This document shows positions 54,951 through 62,658 of a DNA stretch of 64,000 nucleotides, piece by piece. Position numbers and translations under genes: made by a program. Under the pieces are notes generated by a model, which had not been told where the DNA came from, searched no databases, and was given only the letters and a program-made list of their open reading frames with translations. Source of the stretch: Mesorhizobium sp. WSM3859 (GTDB lineage Bacteria > Pseudomonadota > Alphaproteobacteria > Rhizobiales > Rhizobiaceae). Each line of letters opens with the position of its first letter. Position 1 is the first letter of the stretch. The DNA is taken from contig NZ_NSGG01000002.1 of the NCBI RefSeq assembly GCF_002295065.1, positions 248,001-312,000 on the forward strand. Direction: 5' to 3'.

Positions 54951-55588
54951 TGGCCGCCGACCGGGCCGGCGCGCCGCCGCGCGCCTGGCAACGCATGCTT
55001 TCGGGGCGGCGGCTCGACCTGCTCGACCCCTCACCGCTCGACATCGAGATTGCCGACATTGCGCACGGCCTGGCCCGCGTCGCCCGCTGGAACGGCCAGA
55101 CCAGCGGCGAGCATGCCTTTTCGGTCGCGCAGCATTCGCTGCTGGTCGAAGCGCTCTATGGCGAGCTGGCGCCGCAGGCCACGGCCGAGGCGCGGCTTGC
55201 CGCGCTGCTGCACGACGCGCCGGAATATGTCATCGGCGACATGATCTCGCCGTTCAAATCGGTGATGGGCGGCTCCTACAAGGATTGCGAGTTGCGCCTG
55301 CAGCGCGCCATCCATCTGCGTTTCTCGCTGCCAGCGGAGTTCAGCGCAGCCCTGCGCAAGGACATCAAGCGCGCCGACCAGATCGCCGCCTATTACGAGG
55401 CGACGCTGCTGGCCGGCTTTTCGACGGCGGAAGCGACGGAGTATTTCGGCCGGCCGCGCGGCTTCTCCGCCGACCGCTTCGACTTCACGCCAAAATCCGT
55501 GACCTGGGCGCAAACGGCTTTCCTCAAGCGTTTCAAGACACTGGAAGCCAGGCGCCAGTCCTCGCTTGCCGTGAATTCCGCCATCTAA
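54950..55588 (+). CDS. HD domain phosphohydrolase (YfbR-like)
   Basis: A 212-residue HD-superfamily protein. Metal ligands are seen in ARWNGQTSGEHAFSVAQHS (His) and LLHDAPEYVIGD (His-Asp), with a later Asp in KRADQIAAYYEA. YfbR-type members remove phosphate from 5'-deoxynucleotides. It overlaps ygfZ by one base, and their co-translation suggests a functional or merely positional pairing. Length is usual. Confidence 0.85.
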   Translation: MAADRAGAPPRAWQRMLSGRRLDLLDPSPLDIEIADIAHGLARVARWNGQTSGEHAFSVAQHSLLVEALYGELAPQATAEARLAALLHDAPEYVIGDMISPFKSVMGGSYKDCELRLQRAIHLRFSLPAEFSAALRKDIKRADQIAAYYEATLLAGFSTAEATEYFGRPRGFSADRFDFTPKSVTWAQTAFLKRFKTLEARRQSSLAVNSAI

Positions 55589-55653
55589 AAGAACGCTAAA
55601 TTAACCGGCGAGCAGGACAGTATTGCGTTCGGCCACGGTCCGAAGGCGTGCTC

Positions 55654-57792
55654 ATGCCCGGCGCACATGTCAAGACTGGTTCGGTCGCCGGAAAGCGAAG
55701 AGCGGCCGGTGTTGGCCCGGTTCGACGAATAGCTGAAGAACTTCGTGCCCAGAACGAGCGTTTCGCGGCCGCCGTCGAGAACATGTCGCATGGGCTGTGC
55801 ATGTTCGACGCCGATGAGCGGATGATCATCTGCAACCGAAACTATATCGACCTCTTCCGCCTCGACGCCAGGGTGGTGAAGCCTGGCATCCGCTTCTTCG
55901 ACATTCTGCAGCACAGCGTCGATATCGGCGTCGCCTCGCAAAGCGCCGAAGAACTCTATGCCGTTCGCAAGCCTTACATCGACGGCGCCGGGCCTTCGAC
56001 CTATGAGGAGACGCTGGCGGACGGACGCATCATCGTCATCTCGCATCGCCCGCTGGCTTCCGGCGGCTGGGTGTCGATCTATGAGGACGTGACCGTGCAG
56101 CGGCGCGCCGAAGAGGAGCTGAAGGAGCAGCACCGCCGCTTCGACGCCGCTTTGGCCAACATGTCGCAAGGCCTGCTGATGTATGACGCCGACGGCAAGA
56201 TGATCGTGCGCAATCAGCGTTTTCTGGAACTCTACAAGGTCGCTGCGGCGGACTTCCCATATGGAACGACGCATCGCGACGCGCTCGAACGGCTGCTCGA
56301 ACTCGGCATCTACACCAAGCTCGACGTCGACAGCGAAGTCACCAAGACCCAAGCCCGCCTGCAGGCGGGGAAGATGCACTCGACCTACCGCCACCTATCC
56401 GACGGCAGGACGTTCCTCGTCGTACGCCAGCCGATGGGCGGCGGCTGGGTGGTGACTTTCGATGATGTCTCCGAGCAGCGGCGCGCCGAGGAGCGCATGA
56501 CGCATCTTGCGCATCACGACACCCTGACCAACCTGCCCAACCGCTCGATGTTTCGCGAAAAGCTGGACCAGGCGCTTGGCGAGGCCAAGGCCAAGCCGTT
56601 GGCGATCCTCTCGCTCGACCTCGACCGCTTCAAGGCAGTCAACGACACATTCGGCCACCCGGCCGGAGACTGGCTGCTGAAATGCGTCGCCATGCGGCTG
56701 CTGCACGCCGTGCGCAGCAGCAAAGACGTGGTGGCCCGCTTCGGCGGCGACGAGTTCGCCATCATCCAGTTCGGCACCAAGAGCGCCGCCGACGCCGAAA
56801 AGCTCGCCAAGCGCATCGTCGAGATCGTCGGCAAACCTTATCGCGACAAGGGACGCGAAATGCATGTGGGCGTAAGCCTGGGCATCGCGCTCTATCCCGG
56901 CGACGGACACGATGCCGACACGCTGCTCACCAACGCCGACATGGCGCTCTACCGGGGCAAGAGCGAAGGTCGCAACGTCTATCGCTTCTTCGAGCCGAGC
57001 ATGGATGCCCTGATGCGGGAGCGCCGCGCGCTTGAAGCGGATCTCGAAGCAGCCCTTTCCAAGCGCGAGTTCGAGCTCGATTTCCAGCCGATCCTCAACA
57101 TCGGCTCCGGCGAAATTGTCGGCGCGGAAGCCCTGATGCGCTGGCGCTCGCCATCGCGCGGCCTGGTGTCGCCGGAAAACTTCATTCCCGCCGCGGAGGA
57201 GACTGGACTGATCGTGCCCCTCGGCGACTGGGCGTTGCGCAAGGCGTGCAACGTGGCTGCCCATTGGCCGCCGGAGATGCGCATGGCCGTCAACGTCTCG
57301 GCCGCGCAGATCAAGAGCGGCGGCTTCGCCCGCAGCGTGATCTCGGCGCTCGCCTTTTCGGGCCTGGCGGCCGACCGCCTGGAGCTCGAAATCACCGAAA
57401 CGGTGATGATGGACGAAAGCGACGCGGTGCTGAAGACGCTGAGCCAATTGCGCGGTCTCGGCGTGCGCATCGCGCTCGACGATTTCGGCACCGGCTATTC
57501 CTCGCTCGGCTATCTCAGACGCTTCCCCGTCGACAAGATAAAGATCGACCGCTCCTTCATCCGCGACCTCGACAGACGCGACACGGCGGCGATCGTGCGC
57601 ACGGTGATCGGCCTTGGCGCCGAGCTCGGCATCACCGTCACCGCCGAAGGCGTCGAGACCGAAGCGCAGCTCGACATGCTGCGCAGGGCCGGCTGCGGTG
57701 AGGCGCAAGGCTATCTGATCGGCGTGCCCGCCAAGGCGGCCGACATGAGCCGGCTGCTCCGTTCGCAGGCGCTGCTGCGCCAGTCAGGCTGA
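55654..57792 (+). CDS. PAS-PAS-GGDEF-EAL cyclic-di-GMP enzyme
   Basis: A 712-residue cytoplasmic signalling protein with no membrane helix. Two PAS domains (around residues 40-170 and 175-290) are followed by a GGDEF diguanylate cyclase domain with intact GGDEF at 364-368, and an EAL phosphodiesterase domain with EAL near 492, NVSAAQ, LEITET, DDFGTGYSS, KIDRSF and TAEGVET all present. The inhibitory I-site RxxD before GGDEF reads SSKD and is absent. So both making and breaking cyclic di-GMP are possible. ATG 55654 is preferred to GTG 55648. Confidence 0.93.
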   Translation: MPGAHVKTGSVAGKRRAAGVGPVRRIAEELRAQNERFAAAVENMSHGLCMFDADERMIICNRNYIDLFRLDARVVKPGIRFFDILQHSVDIGVASQSAEELYAVRKPYIDGAGPSTYEETLADGRIIVISHRPLASGGWVSIYEDVTVQRRAEEELKEQHRRFDAALANMSQGLLMYDADGKMIVRNQRFLELYKVAAADFPYGTTHRDALERLLELGIYTKLDVDSEVTKTQARLQAGKMHSTYRHLSDGRTFLVVRQPMGGGWVVTFDDVSEQRRAEERMTHLAHHDTLTNLPNRSMFREKLDQALGEAKAKPLAILSLDLDRFKAVNDTFGHPAGDWLLKCVAMRLLHAVRSSKDVVARFGGDEFAIIQFGTKSAADAEKLAKRIVEIVGKPYRDKGREMHVGVSLGIALYPGDGHDADTLLTNADMALYRGKSEGRNVYRFFEPSMDALMRERRALEADLEAALSKREFELDFQPILNIGSGEIVGAEALMRWRSPSRGLVSPENFIPAAEETGLIVPLGDWALRKACNVAAHWPPEMRMAVNVSAAQIKSGGFARSVISALAFSGLAADRLELEITETVMMDESDAVLKTLSQLRGLGVRIALDDFGTGYSSLGYLRRFPVDKIKIDRSFIRDLDRRDTAAIVRTVIGLGAELGITVTAEGVETEAQLDMLRRAGCGEAQGYLIGVPAKAADMSRLLRSQALLRQSG

Positions 57793-57804
57793 TTTCTGCC
57801 CCTT

Positions 57805-57948
57805 AACGCGTGTCGAGATTCAGGTCAGGCCGAGTCGAAAATGGCGAGTTCCGAGAACCGGAGCGGAGCGTACTTCAAGTACGTGAGCACCGGAAGCGCA
57901 GGAAATCGGCATTTGCAGGCCGGCCTCACCTGAATATCGACATGCGTT
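57805..57948. repeat. Palindromic intergenic repeat, family D
   Basis: Inverted repeat of about 144 bp. Left arm AACGCGTGTCGAGATTCAGG..., right arm ...CCTGAATATCGACATGCGTT, with four mismatches over 29 bases; an inner hairpin GTACTTCAAGTAC is at the centre. It begins 12 bases after the GGDEF-EAL stop and ends on the first bases of the desaturase stop codon. Confidence 0.85.
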
Positions 57949-58864
57949 AGCGCAGCGTCTCGATGTACCTCTGGTGGAAGCTCACATAGCCGGGCTCGAT
58001 CACCTTGAGGTGCCGCTCGATCAGCCGGTGGAATTCCGGCAACTGGTGGAACGGCACACCCGGATAGGCGTGGTGCTCGGCATGGTAAGGCATGTTCCAG
58101 GCGAGCTTGCGCACGAACCAGTTGGTCAGCGTCGTGCGGGTGTTTTCAAGCATGTTGGCGACGAAGGGACAGCGGCCGTGCTCGGCCAGCAGATAGAGCC
58201 TGAGGAAGGGCTGGCCGAGCAGCGCGGGCAGGATCCAGACAGTGAGCAGCACCGACGCTTTGAACCAGACCGCAAGCGCCAGCAGGACGACATAGAAGGC
58301 GATCATCGCCCGCGCCTCGGTCTTCACCTTCGGCAGACCCTTGGGCGGCACGTAGCTGTCCCGGCAGCGCCCCATCGCATTGGTGTAGAGCGTCTTGAAG
58401 TGGCCCCACCACACCGGCAGTCCTGAGACGTGGACGATGTACTGCCACAAGGTCTCTGGCTTCGGGAAAGCCAGTTCCGGATCGTTCTCCGGATCCTGGG
58501 TGAAACGGTGATGGGCGAAGTGGAAATAGCGGAACCAGTCGGCGGGCAGCGCGATCGCCAGGCTGCAGAAACGCGCGACGGCATCGTTCAACCACTGCGT
58601 TTCGAAGGCCGTGCGGTGCACGGTCTCATGCAGCAGGCTGAACAGGAAGACGATCAGGATGCCCTGCGGCAGCATCAGGGCCGGCCAGAACGGCACCTTG
58701 GCCGCGATCAGCACGCCAAGGACGATGACCGCCCCGAGATGGAGGGCGAACTGGAGAAGGCCCGGCCCATCGGATTTACCGGTCAGCCGGCCGCGCTCCT
58801 CATTCGTCAGCGAGGCTATCACGGAGCGATGGTCGATTGCTGCGTTGTGGTCGATGGCGTTCAT
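57947..58864 (-). CDS. Fatty acid desaturase family protein
   Basis: A 305-residue integral membrane di-iron enzyme. The three histidine boxes are HETVH (near 76), HFAHHRFT (near 115) and HAEHH (near 258), with about four to six membrane helices between. It desaturates or hydroxylates membrane lipid acyl chains or related substrates; the exact substrate is not readable. ATG 58864 is chosen; the 243-residue extension upstream runs through the LysR gene and is not real. It diverges from a LysR regulator. Confidence 0.88.
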   Translation of the reverse strand: MNAIDHNAAIDHRSVIASLTNEERGRLTGKSDGPGLLQFALHLGAVIVLGVLIAAKVPFWPALMLPQGILIVFLFSLLHETVHRTAFETQWLNDAVARFCSLAIALPADWFRYFHFAHHRFTQDPENDPELAFPKPETLWQYIVHVSGLPVWWGHFKTLYTNAMGRCRDSYVPPKGLPKVKTEARAMIAFYVVLLALAVWFKASVLLTVWILPALLGQPFLRLYLLAEHGRCPFVANMLENTRTTLTNWFVRKLAWNMPYHAEHHAYPGVPFHQLPEFHRLIERHLKVIEPGYVSFHQRYIETLR

Positions 58865-58918
58865 GCAGCCACCATACCCAGAAAGAAACCTTTCGAAAAA
58901 CGAGGATTTCTGCGAAAT

Positions 58919-58937
58919 AGATAAGATCATCTTATCT
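58919..58937. promoter_or_regulatory. 19-bp perfect dyad between desaturase and LysR genes
   Basis: AGATAAGAT-C-ATCTTATCT is a perfect palindrome, with T-N11-A inside it (58922 to 58934). It lies 11 bases before the LysR start and probably is the regulator's binding site. A second small inverted repeat, GAAAG/CTTTC, lies at 58881-58894. Confidence 0.65.
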
Positions 58938-58948
58938 TTCTGGTTGCC

Positions 58949-59875
58949 ATGGTCGCCCTTCCCTCCTTGCGCGGACTTCAGGCCTTCGAAGCGGCAGCAC
59001 GGACAGGCAGCTTTGCCGCCGCAGCGGAGGAGCTGTCGATCTCGGCCGCGGCCGTCAGCCTGCTTATCCGCACCGTCGAGGAGCAGATGGGACGACAACT
59101 GTTCCACCGGATCAACCGGCGGGCCGTGCTGACCGAGGCCGGGGTGGAGATGCTGCCGCGGCTTAGCATGGCCTTCCGGGAAATTGGCAGCGTTGCGCGC
59201 GATGTTGGCGGCGCGTTCCGGCCGAGGCTCGTGATCTCGGTGCCGCCTTCCATGGCGATGGGCTGGCTTTCCGAGCGGCTCGCCGGCTTCGTCGCATCCC
59301 ATGGCGCCGCCGATATATCGCTCAGGGGCGACGACGATCCGGTGCCCTTCGATCATGAATTGATCGATATCCGCCTCTCCTATGGTCCGCACTACCGCGA
59401 GCATCCGACCGAGGAGATCGTCAAGGACGCCGTCTATCCCGTCTGCGCGCCGACGCTGGCCCGAGCGACCGTATCCGACGGCCTTGCGGACCTGCCGTTG
59501 ATCCACACCGATTGGGGACCGACCGGAGCGTCCTTTCCATCCTGGCGCAACTGGTTCGAGGCGGCGGGAAGCGAGCCGGGCCGTGCGACACAACGCGGTC
59601 TCTCCGCGAACTCGTCACGAGCAGCGCTCGATCTCGCCATTTCAGGGCTGGGCGTGGCGCTGGCGCAAGGCATCTATTGCGCCCAAGCGCTGGAGGATGG
59701 CAAGCTGGTGCGGGCCGCCGCGCGATCCCTGGAACTGCGCCAGCCCTATTGCCTGACGATCCCCGAACGCGGCGCGAGGCGCGATATCGTGGGCGCGTTC
59801 CGGGAATGGCTGATCGGGGAGTGCGTGCGCGCGGTCAACTCGCCAGCGCTCGGCACCCGGTCCTCCGAGACATAG
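58949..59875 (+). CDS. LysR family transcriptional regulator (GcvA-like)
   Basis: A 308-residue LysR regulator with helix-turn-helix LRGLQAFEAAARTGSFAAAAEELSISAAAVSLLIRTVEEQMG and effector domain from about residue 90 (PRLVISVPPSMAMGW). The GcvA/AmpR-like subgroup fits the region around FHR..RRAVLTEAG. It diverges from the desaturase gene, with a clean dyad between them, so that gene is its likely target. A RidA-like gene follows on the same strand after 82 bases. Confidence 0.92.
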   Translation: MVALPSLRGLQAFEAAARTGSFAAAAEELSISAAAVSLLIRTVEEQMGRQLFHRINRRAVLTEAGVEMLPRLSMAFREIGSVARDVGGAFRPRLVISVPPSMAMGWLSERLAGFVASHGAADISLRGDDDPVPFDHELIDIRLSYGPHYREHPTEEIVKDAVYPVCAPTLARATVSDGLADLPLIHTDWGPTGASFPSWRNWFEAAGSEPGRATQRGLSANSSRAALDLAISGLGVALAQGIYCAQALEDGKLVRAAARSLELRQPYCLTIPERGARRDIVGAFREWLIGECVRAVNSPALGTRSSET

Positions 59876-59957
59876 TTCAGGGAATTCGGGCAACGGAGCA
59901 CCAATCCTTGGCGCCCGCCTGGCTTTTCAGTCAAACGAAGCAGCAGGAGATCTTTTG

Positions 59958-60350
59958 ATGTCGCTCGAACTCATCAATCCGGCGGATCTGCCGGTTCCGG
60001 AGATGTACACCCAGGTTGTCGTCGCGACGGGATCCAAGCTGGTGTTCATCTCGGGTCAGCAGCCCGAAGACACAAACGGCAAGCTCGTCGGGCACGGTGA
60101 TTTTGCGGCGCAAGCGCGCCTGTCATTCGCCAATCTCGGCCGAGCGCTGAGCGCGGCGGGTGCCCGGCCCGACCAGGTCTGCAAAATCACGATCTACATC
60201 GTCGACTACAACCGCGATGAACATGTTCCGATCATCGAGGCCGCGCAGATTTCGCTGTTTGGAGATCACAAGCCGGCGAATGTGATCGTCGGCGTGGCGA
60301 TCATGTCACCAGGCTACCTGATAGAGGTCGATGCCATAGCGGTCATTTGA
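59958..60350 (+). CDS. RidA family protein lacking the key Arg
   Basis: A 130-residue RidA/YjgF-type protein (SLELINPADLPVPEMYTQVVVATGSKLVFISGQQPED...). RidA proper hydrolyses reactive imines and needs an Arg (R105 in E. coli) in the segment before the last strand; here that segment reads KPANVIVGVAIMSP, with Asn at that position. So it probably belongs to the non-deaminating Rid groups. AGGAG precedes ATG 59958; a TTG three bases upstream is in frame. Confidence 0.85.
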   Translation: MSLELINPADLPVPEMYTQVVVATGSKLVFISGQQPEDTNGKLVGHGDFAAQARLSFANLGRALSAAGARPDQVCKITIYIVDYNRDEHVPIIEAAQISLFGDHKPANVIVGVAIMSPGYLIEVDAIAVI

Positions 60351-60420
60351 GGGAGCCATCGGAAGAATTGAACGAACGCAGTTAGCGCCAACCCGCGAGG
60401 TTAGCCGTATCGCCCGTCCC

Positions 60421-60581
60421 TTCGTCATACTCGGGCTTGACCCGAGTATCCATGCCGTGATCTCTGCCGCGGGGCGCAACGGTGCAGAATTCTGTAACCG
60501 TTGCAACGCCTTAGCGTAACGGCATGGATTCTAGGGTCTGCGCCGCGTCGCTTCGCTCCTTGCTGCGCCCCGGAATGACGA
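60421..60581. repeat. Palindromic intergenic repeat, family C copy 2
   Basis: About 160 bp, starting TTCGTCATACTCGGGCTTG and ending CCCCGGAATGACGA, with inner arms CATGCCGT / ACGGCATG and the tract GCGTCGCTTCGCTCCTTGCT shared with the element at 3397. It fills much of the 362-base gap between the RidA-like gene and DUF3303; the rest of that gap (to 60712) has only a short GTGCAC-type repeat. Confidence 0.85.
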
Positions 60582-60712
60582 TCGCGCGGATGTCTTTGCT
60601 GGCTGTGGCTCGGACGACAGCCCAAATTCGTTGACAGTGCACTTTCTGCGAGCAGGCATACGACAGCAAATTAGAGTGACACTGCACTATTTGGCTTCTG
60701 CCCCGAAACCTT

Positions 60713-60985
60713 TCAAAGATGTCCGGCCAATGCCGCGACCATGTCCCTGCTGCTGGCCACCGGAACGATCTCGAACTCGACCAGATCCGCCCATTCGATG
60801 ACCCAGCGCTGCAGCACCGTCGCGTCATCGGCTTCGACCAGCATGAAGCAGCGGCTCATGTCACCCGCGATCCAGCTGTGATGCACCACGAGTTCATCCG
60901 GCTTCAGCCGGCCCTTGTCGCGGAAGCGGCGGTAGATTTCCTTGCGGTCCGAGCCGTGAAAGTCCTCGATTACGAAGAACAGCAT
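60713..60985 (-). CDS. DUF3303 domain protein
   Basis: A 90-residue protein matching DUF3303: MLFFVIEDFHGSDRKEIYRRFRDKGRL, HHSWIAGDMSRCFMLVEADD and WVIEWADLVEFEIVPVASS. The fold is probably a small ferredoxin-like domain; no function is known. It is the most downstream of the minus-strand genes here, 205 bases past the RLAN ligase gene, and may or may not share its transcript. Confidence 0.88.
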   Translation of the reverse strand: MLFFVIEDFHGSDRKEIYRRFRDKGRLKPDELVVHHSWIAGDMSRCFMLVEADDATVLQRWVIEWADLVEFEIVPVASSRDMVAALAGHL

Positions 60986-61101
60986 ACTTTTCCCTCGGTT
61001 TTAATGGATTGGGAATTGAAGAACTCAGGAACTGAGCAACTGAGGAGATTAGGAAATGATGGACTGATGGCGCAAGGACAGGCGGCTCCGCCAGACACCC
61101 C

Positions 61102-61148
61102 ATTCTTCAATTCTTCAATTCTTCAATTCTTCAATTCTTCAATTCTTC
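61102..61148. repeat. Eight-base tandem repeat
   Basis: Five full copies of ATTCTTCA plus most of a sixth, in the gap between the DUF3303 and RLAN genes. Such a tract can vary in copy number by slippage. Confidence 0.9.
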
Positions 61149-61190
61149 GGTTCTTCAGTCCTCAATTCCCCAGTTCCCCTTCCCCCGCCC

Positions 61191-62654
61191 CTACTTCTCC
61201 GGCCGCTCCAGGCGTTCCAGGAACCACTGCGTCAGCCGCACCCAGAGCTCGTCCTTCTCGCCGGAATCCTCCCAGCCATGGTCGAGATTGGGATTGTCAT
61301 TGACCTCGATGACGAAGACCCCGTCCTTGGTCTCCTTGAGGTCGACGCCGTAGAGGCCGTCGCCAATGCATTTTGCCGCCCGCACCGCCGTCTCGACGAC
61401 ATGCGGCGGCGTCTGCTTCAGCGTGAACGTCTTGATGCCGCCCTGGTCGGGCTTGCCGCTGGCCTTGTGGTTGACGATCTGCCAGTGCTTCTTCGCCATC
61501 AGATAGTGCACGGCAAAGAGCGGCTGACCGCCGAGCACGCCGACGCGCCAGTCATATTCGGTCGGGATGAATTTCTGCGCGATCAGGAGATCGGAATCTT
61601 CCAGCCATTCGGTCGCTAGCTTGGTCAGTTCCGCCATGTTCTCGCACTTCTTGACGCCGCGGGAGAAGGACGAATCCGGGATCTTCAGCACCAGCGGGAA
61701 ACCCAGCGTCTGCGCCGCCACCTCGAAGTCGGAGGTGCCCGCGATCATCACCGTCGGCGGCACCGGCACCTTGTTGTAGGTCATCAGTTCGTTGAGATAG
61801 ACCTTGTTCGTGCAGCGGATCATCGACAGCGGATCGTCGATCACCGGCATGCCTTCCTGCTGGGCGCGGCGCGCGAAGCGGTAGGTGTGGTTGGAGATCG
61901 ACGTGGTCTCGCGGATGAACAGCGCATCGTAATTGGCGAGCTTGGCAAGGTCCTTCCTGGTGATCGGCTCGACTTCCACGCCCATCTTCTCGGCGATCCT
62001 CGCCCAGTAGCGCAGCGAGGAAATCTCCGACGGCGGCAATTCCTCATGCGGATCGACCAGCGTCGCGAACGTGTAGCGCGCCGGCGTGCGGCCCTTGGTG
62101 TCACGCCATTCGCGGCTGGTGTAGGTCTCCAGGCACTGCAGGAAGGACTCTTCCTCGCTCTCCGTCATGCGGGCTAAAGGCAGGAAGCCGATCTTGCGAA
62201 TCGAAGCCCATTCGGCGCTGTCCTTGATGTGGACCTCCAGCGCTGGCGCGCGGAACCAGTCGAACAGAAGCCTGGTGAAGCGGTCCCAGACCTTGGACGG
62301 GCCGATGCCGAAGAAGATCCCGACCTTGGCCGGAAAAGTCCCGCCGAGGTCCTTGCGGCATTTGTTCAAGGCAAGCTCGAGTTCCGGCAGGGCGTGCTCG
62401 TAGAGCTTGCGCTCCGACAGGTCGATCATGGTCTCGACGGTCGGGATCACCCGGTGGCCGCGCGAGCCGGCCAGCAGCGAGGCATAGTAGCCTCGGCTCT
62501 GATAGCCGTAATTGTTCGACAGGTTGATCACCTTCGGCCGCTGGCCGCGGAACAGCGCCGGATGAGCGAGATAGTCGCGGTTGGTGATGATCTTGTGGGG
62601 CGTGGCCACCTGGTCGAGATCGTTCTGCCTGCCTGTCAGGATAACCCAGGTCAT
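61191..62654 (-). CDS. RLAN-domain RimK-like ATP-grasp ligase
   Basis: A 487-residue ATP-grasp enzyme. The N-terminal ~190 residues fit the RimK-like ATP-grasp N-terminal (RLAN) domain, including VINLSNNYGYQSRGYYASLLAGSRGHRVIPT. The C-terminal ATP-grasp core includes MIRCTNKVYLNELMTYNKVPVPPT, FPLVLKIPDSSFSRGVKK, IAQKFIPTEYDWRVGVLGGQPLFAVHY and the metal-site VIEVNDNPNLDHGWED. ATP-grasp RimK relatives join glutamate or other amino acids to a carboxylate. It starts four bases after the upstream GNAT-C39 gene: one operon. Confidence 0.9.
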   Translation of the reverse strand: MTWVILTGRQNDLDQVATPHKIITNRDYLAHPALFRGQRPKVINLSNNYGYQSRGYYASLLAGSRGHRVIPTVETMIDLSERKLYEHALPELELALNKCRKDLGGTFPAKVGIFFGIGPSKVWDRFTRLLFDWFRAPALEVHIKDSAEWASIRKIGFLPLARMTESEEESFLQCLETYTSREWRDTKGRTPARYTFATLVDPHEELPPSEISSLRYWARIAEKMGVEVEPITRKDLAKLANYDALFIRETTSISNHTYRFARRAQQEGMPVIDDPLSMIRCTNKVYLNELMTYNKVPVPPTVMIAGTSDFEVAAQTLGFPLVLKIPDSSFSRGVKKCENMAELTKLATEWLEDSDLLIAQKFIPTEYDWRVGVLGGQPLFAVHYLMAKKHWQIVNHKASGKPDQGGIKTFTLKQTPPHVVETAVRAAKCIGDGLYGVDLKETKDGVFVIEVNDNPNLDHGWEDSGEKDELWVRLTQWFLERLERPEK

Positions 62655-62658
62655 TGTC

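Noticed and set aside
58865..59593. 243-residue upstream extension of the desaturase
   Set aside because: It runs antisense through the LysR gene; ATG 58864 fits the family.
61102..61148. Possible CRISPR array or att site
   Set aside because: Pure eight-base tandem repeat with no spacers and no integrase nearby.
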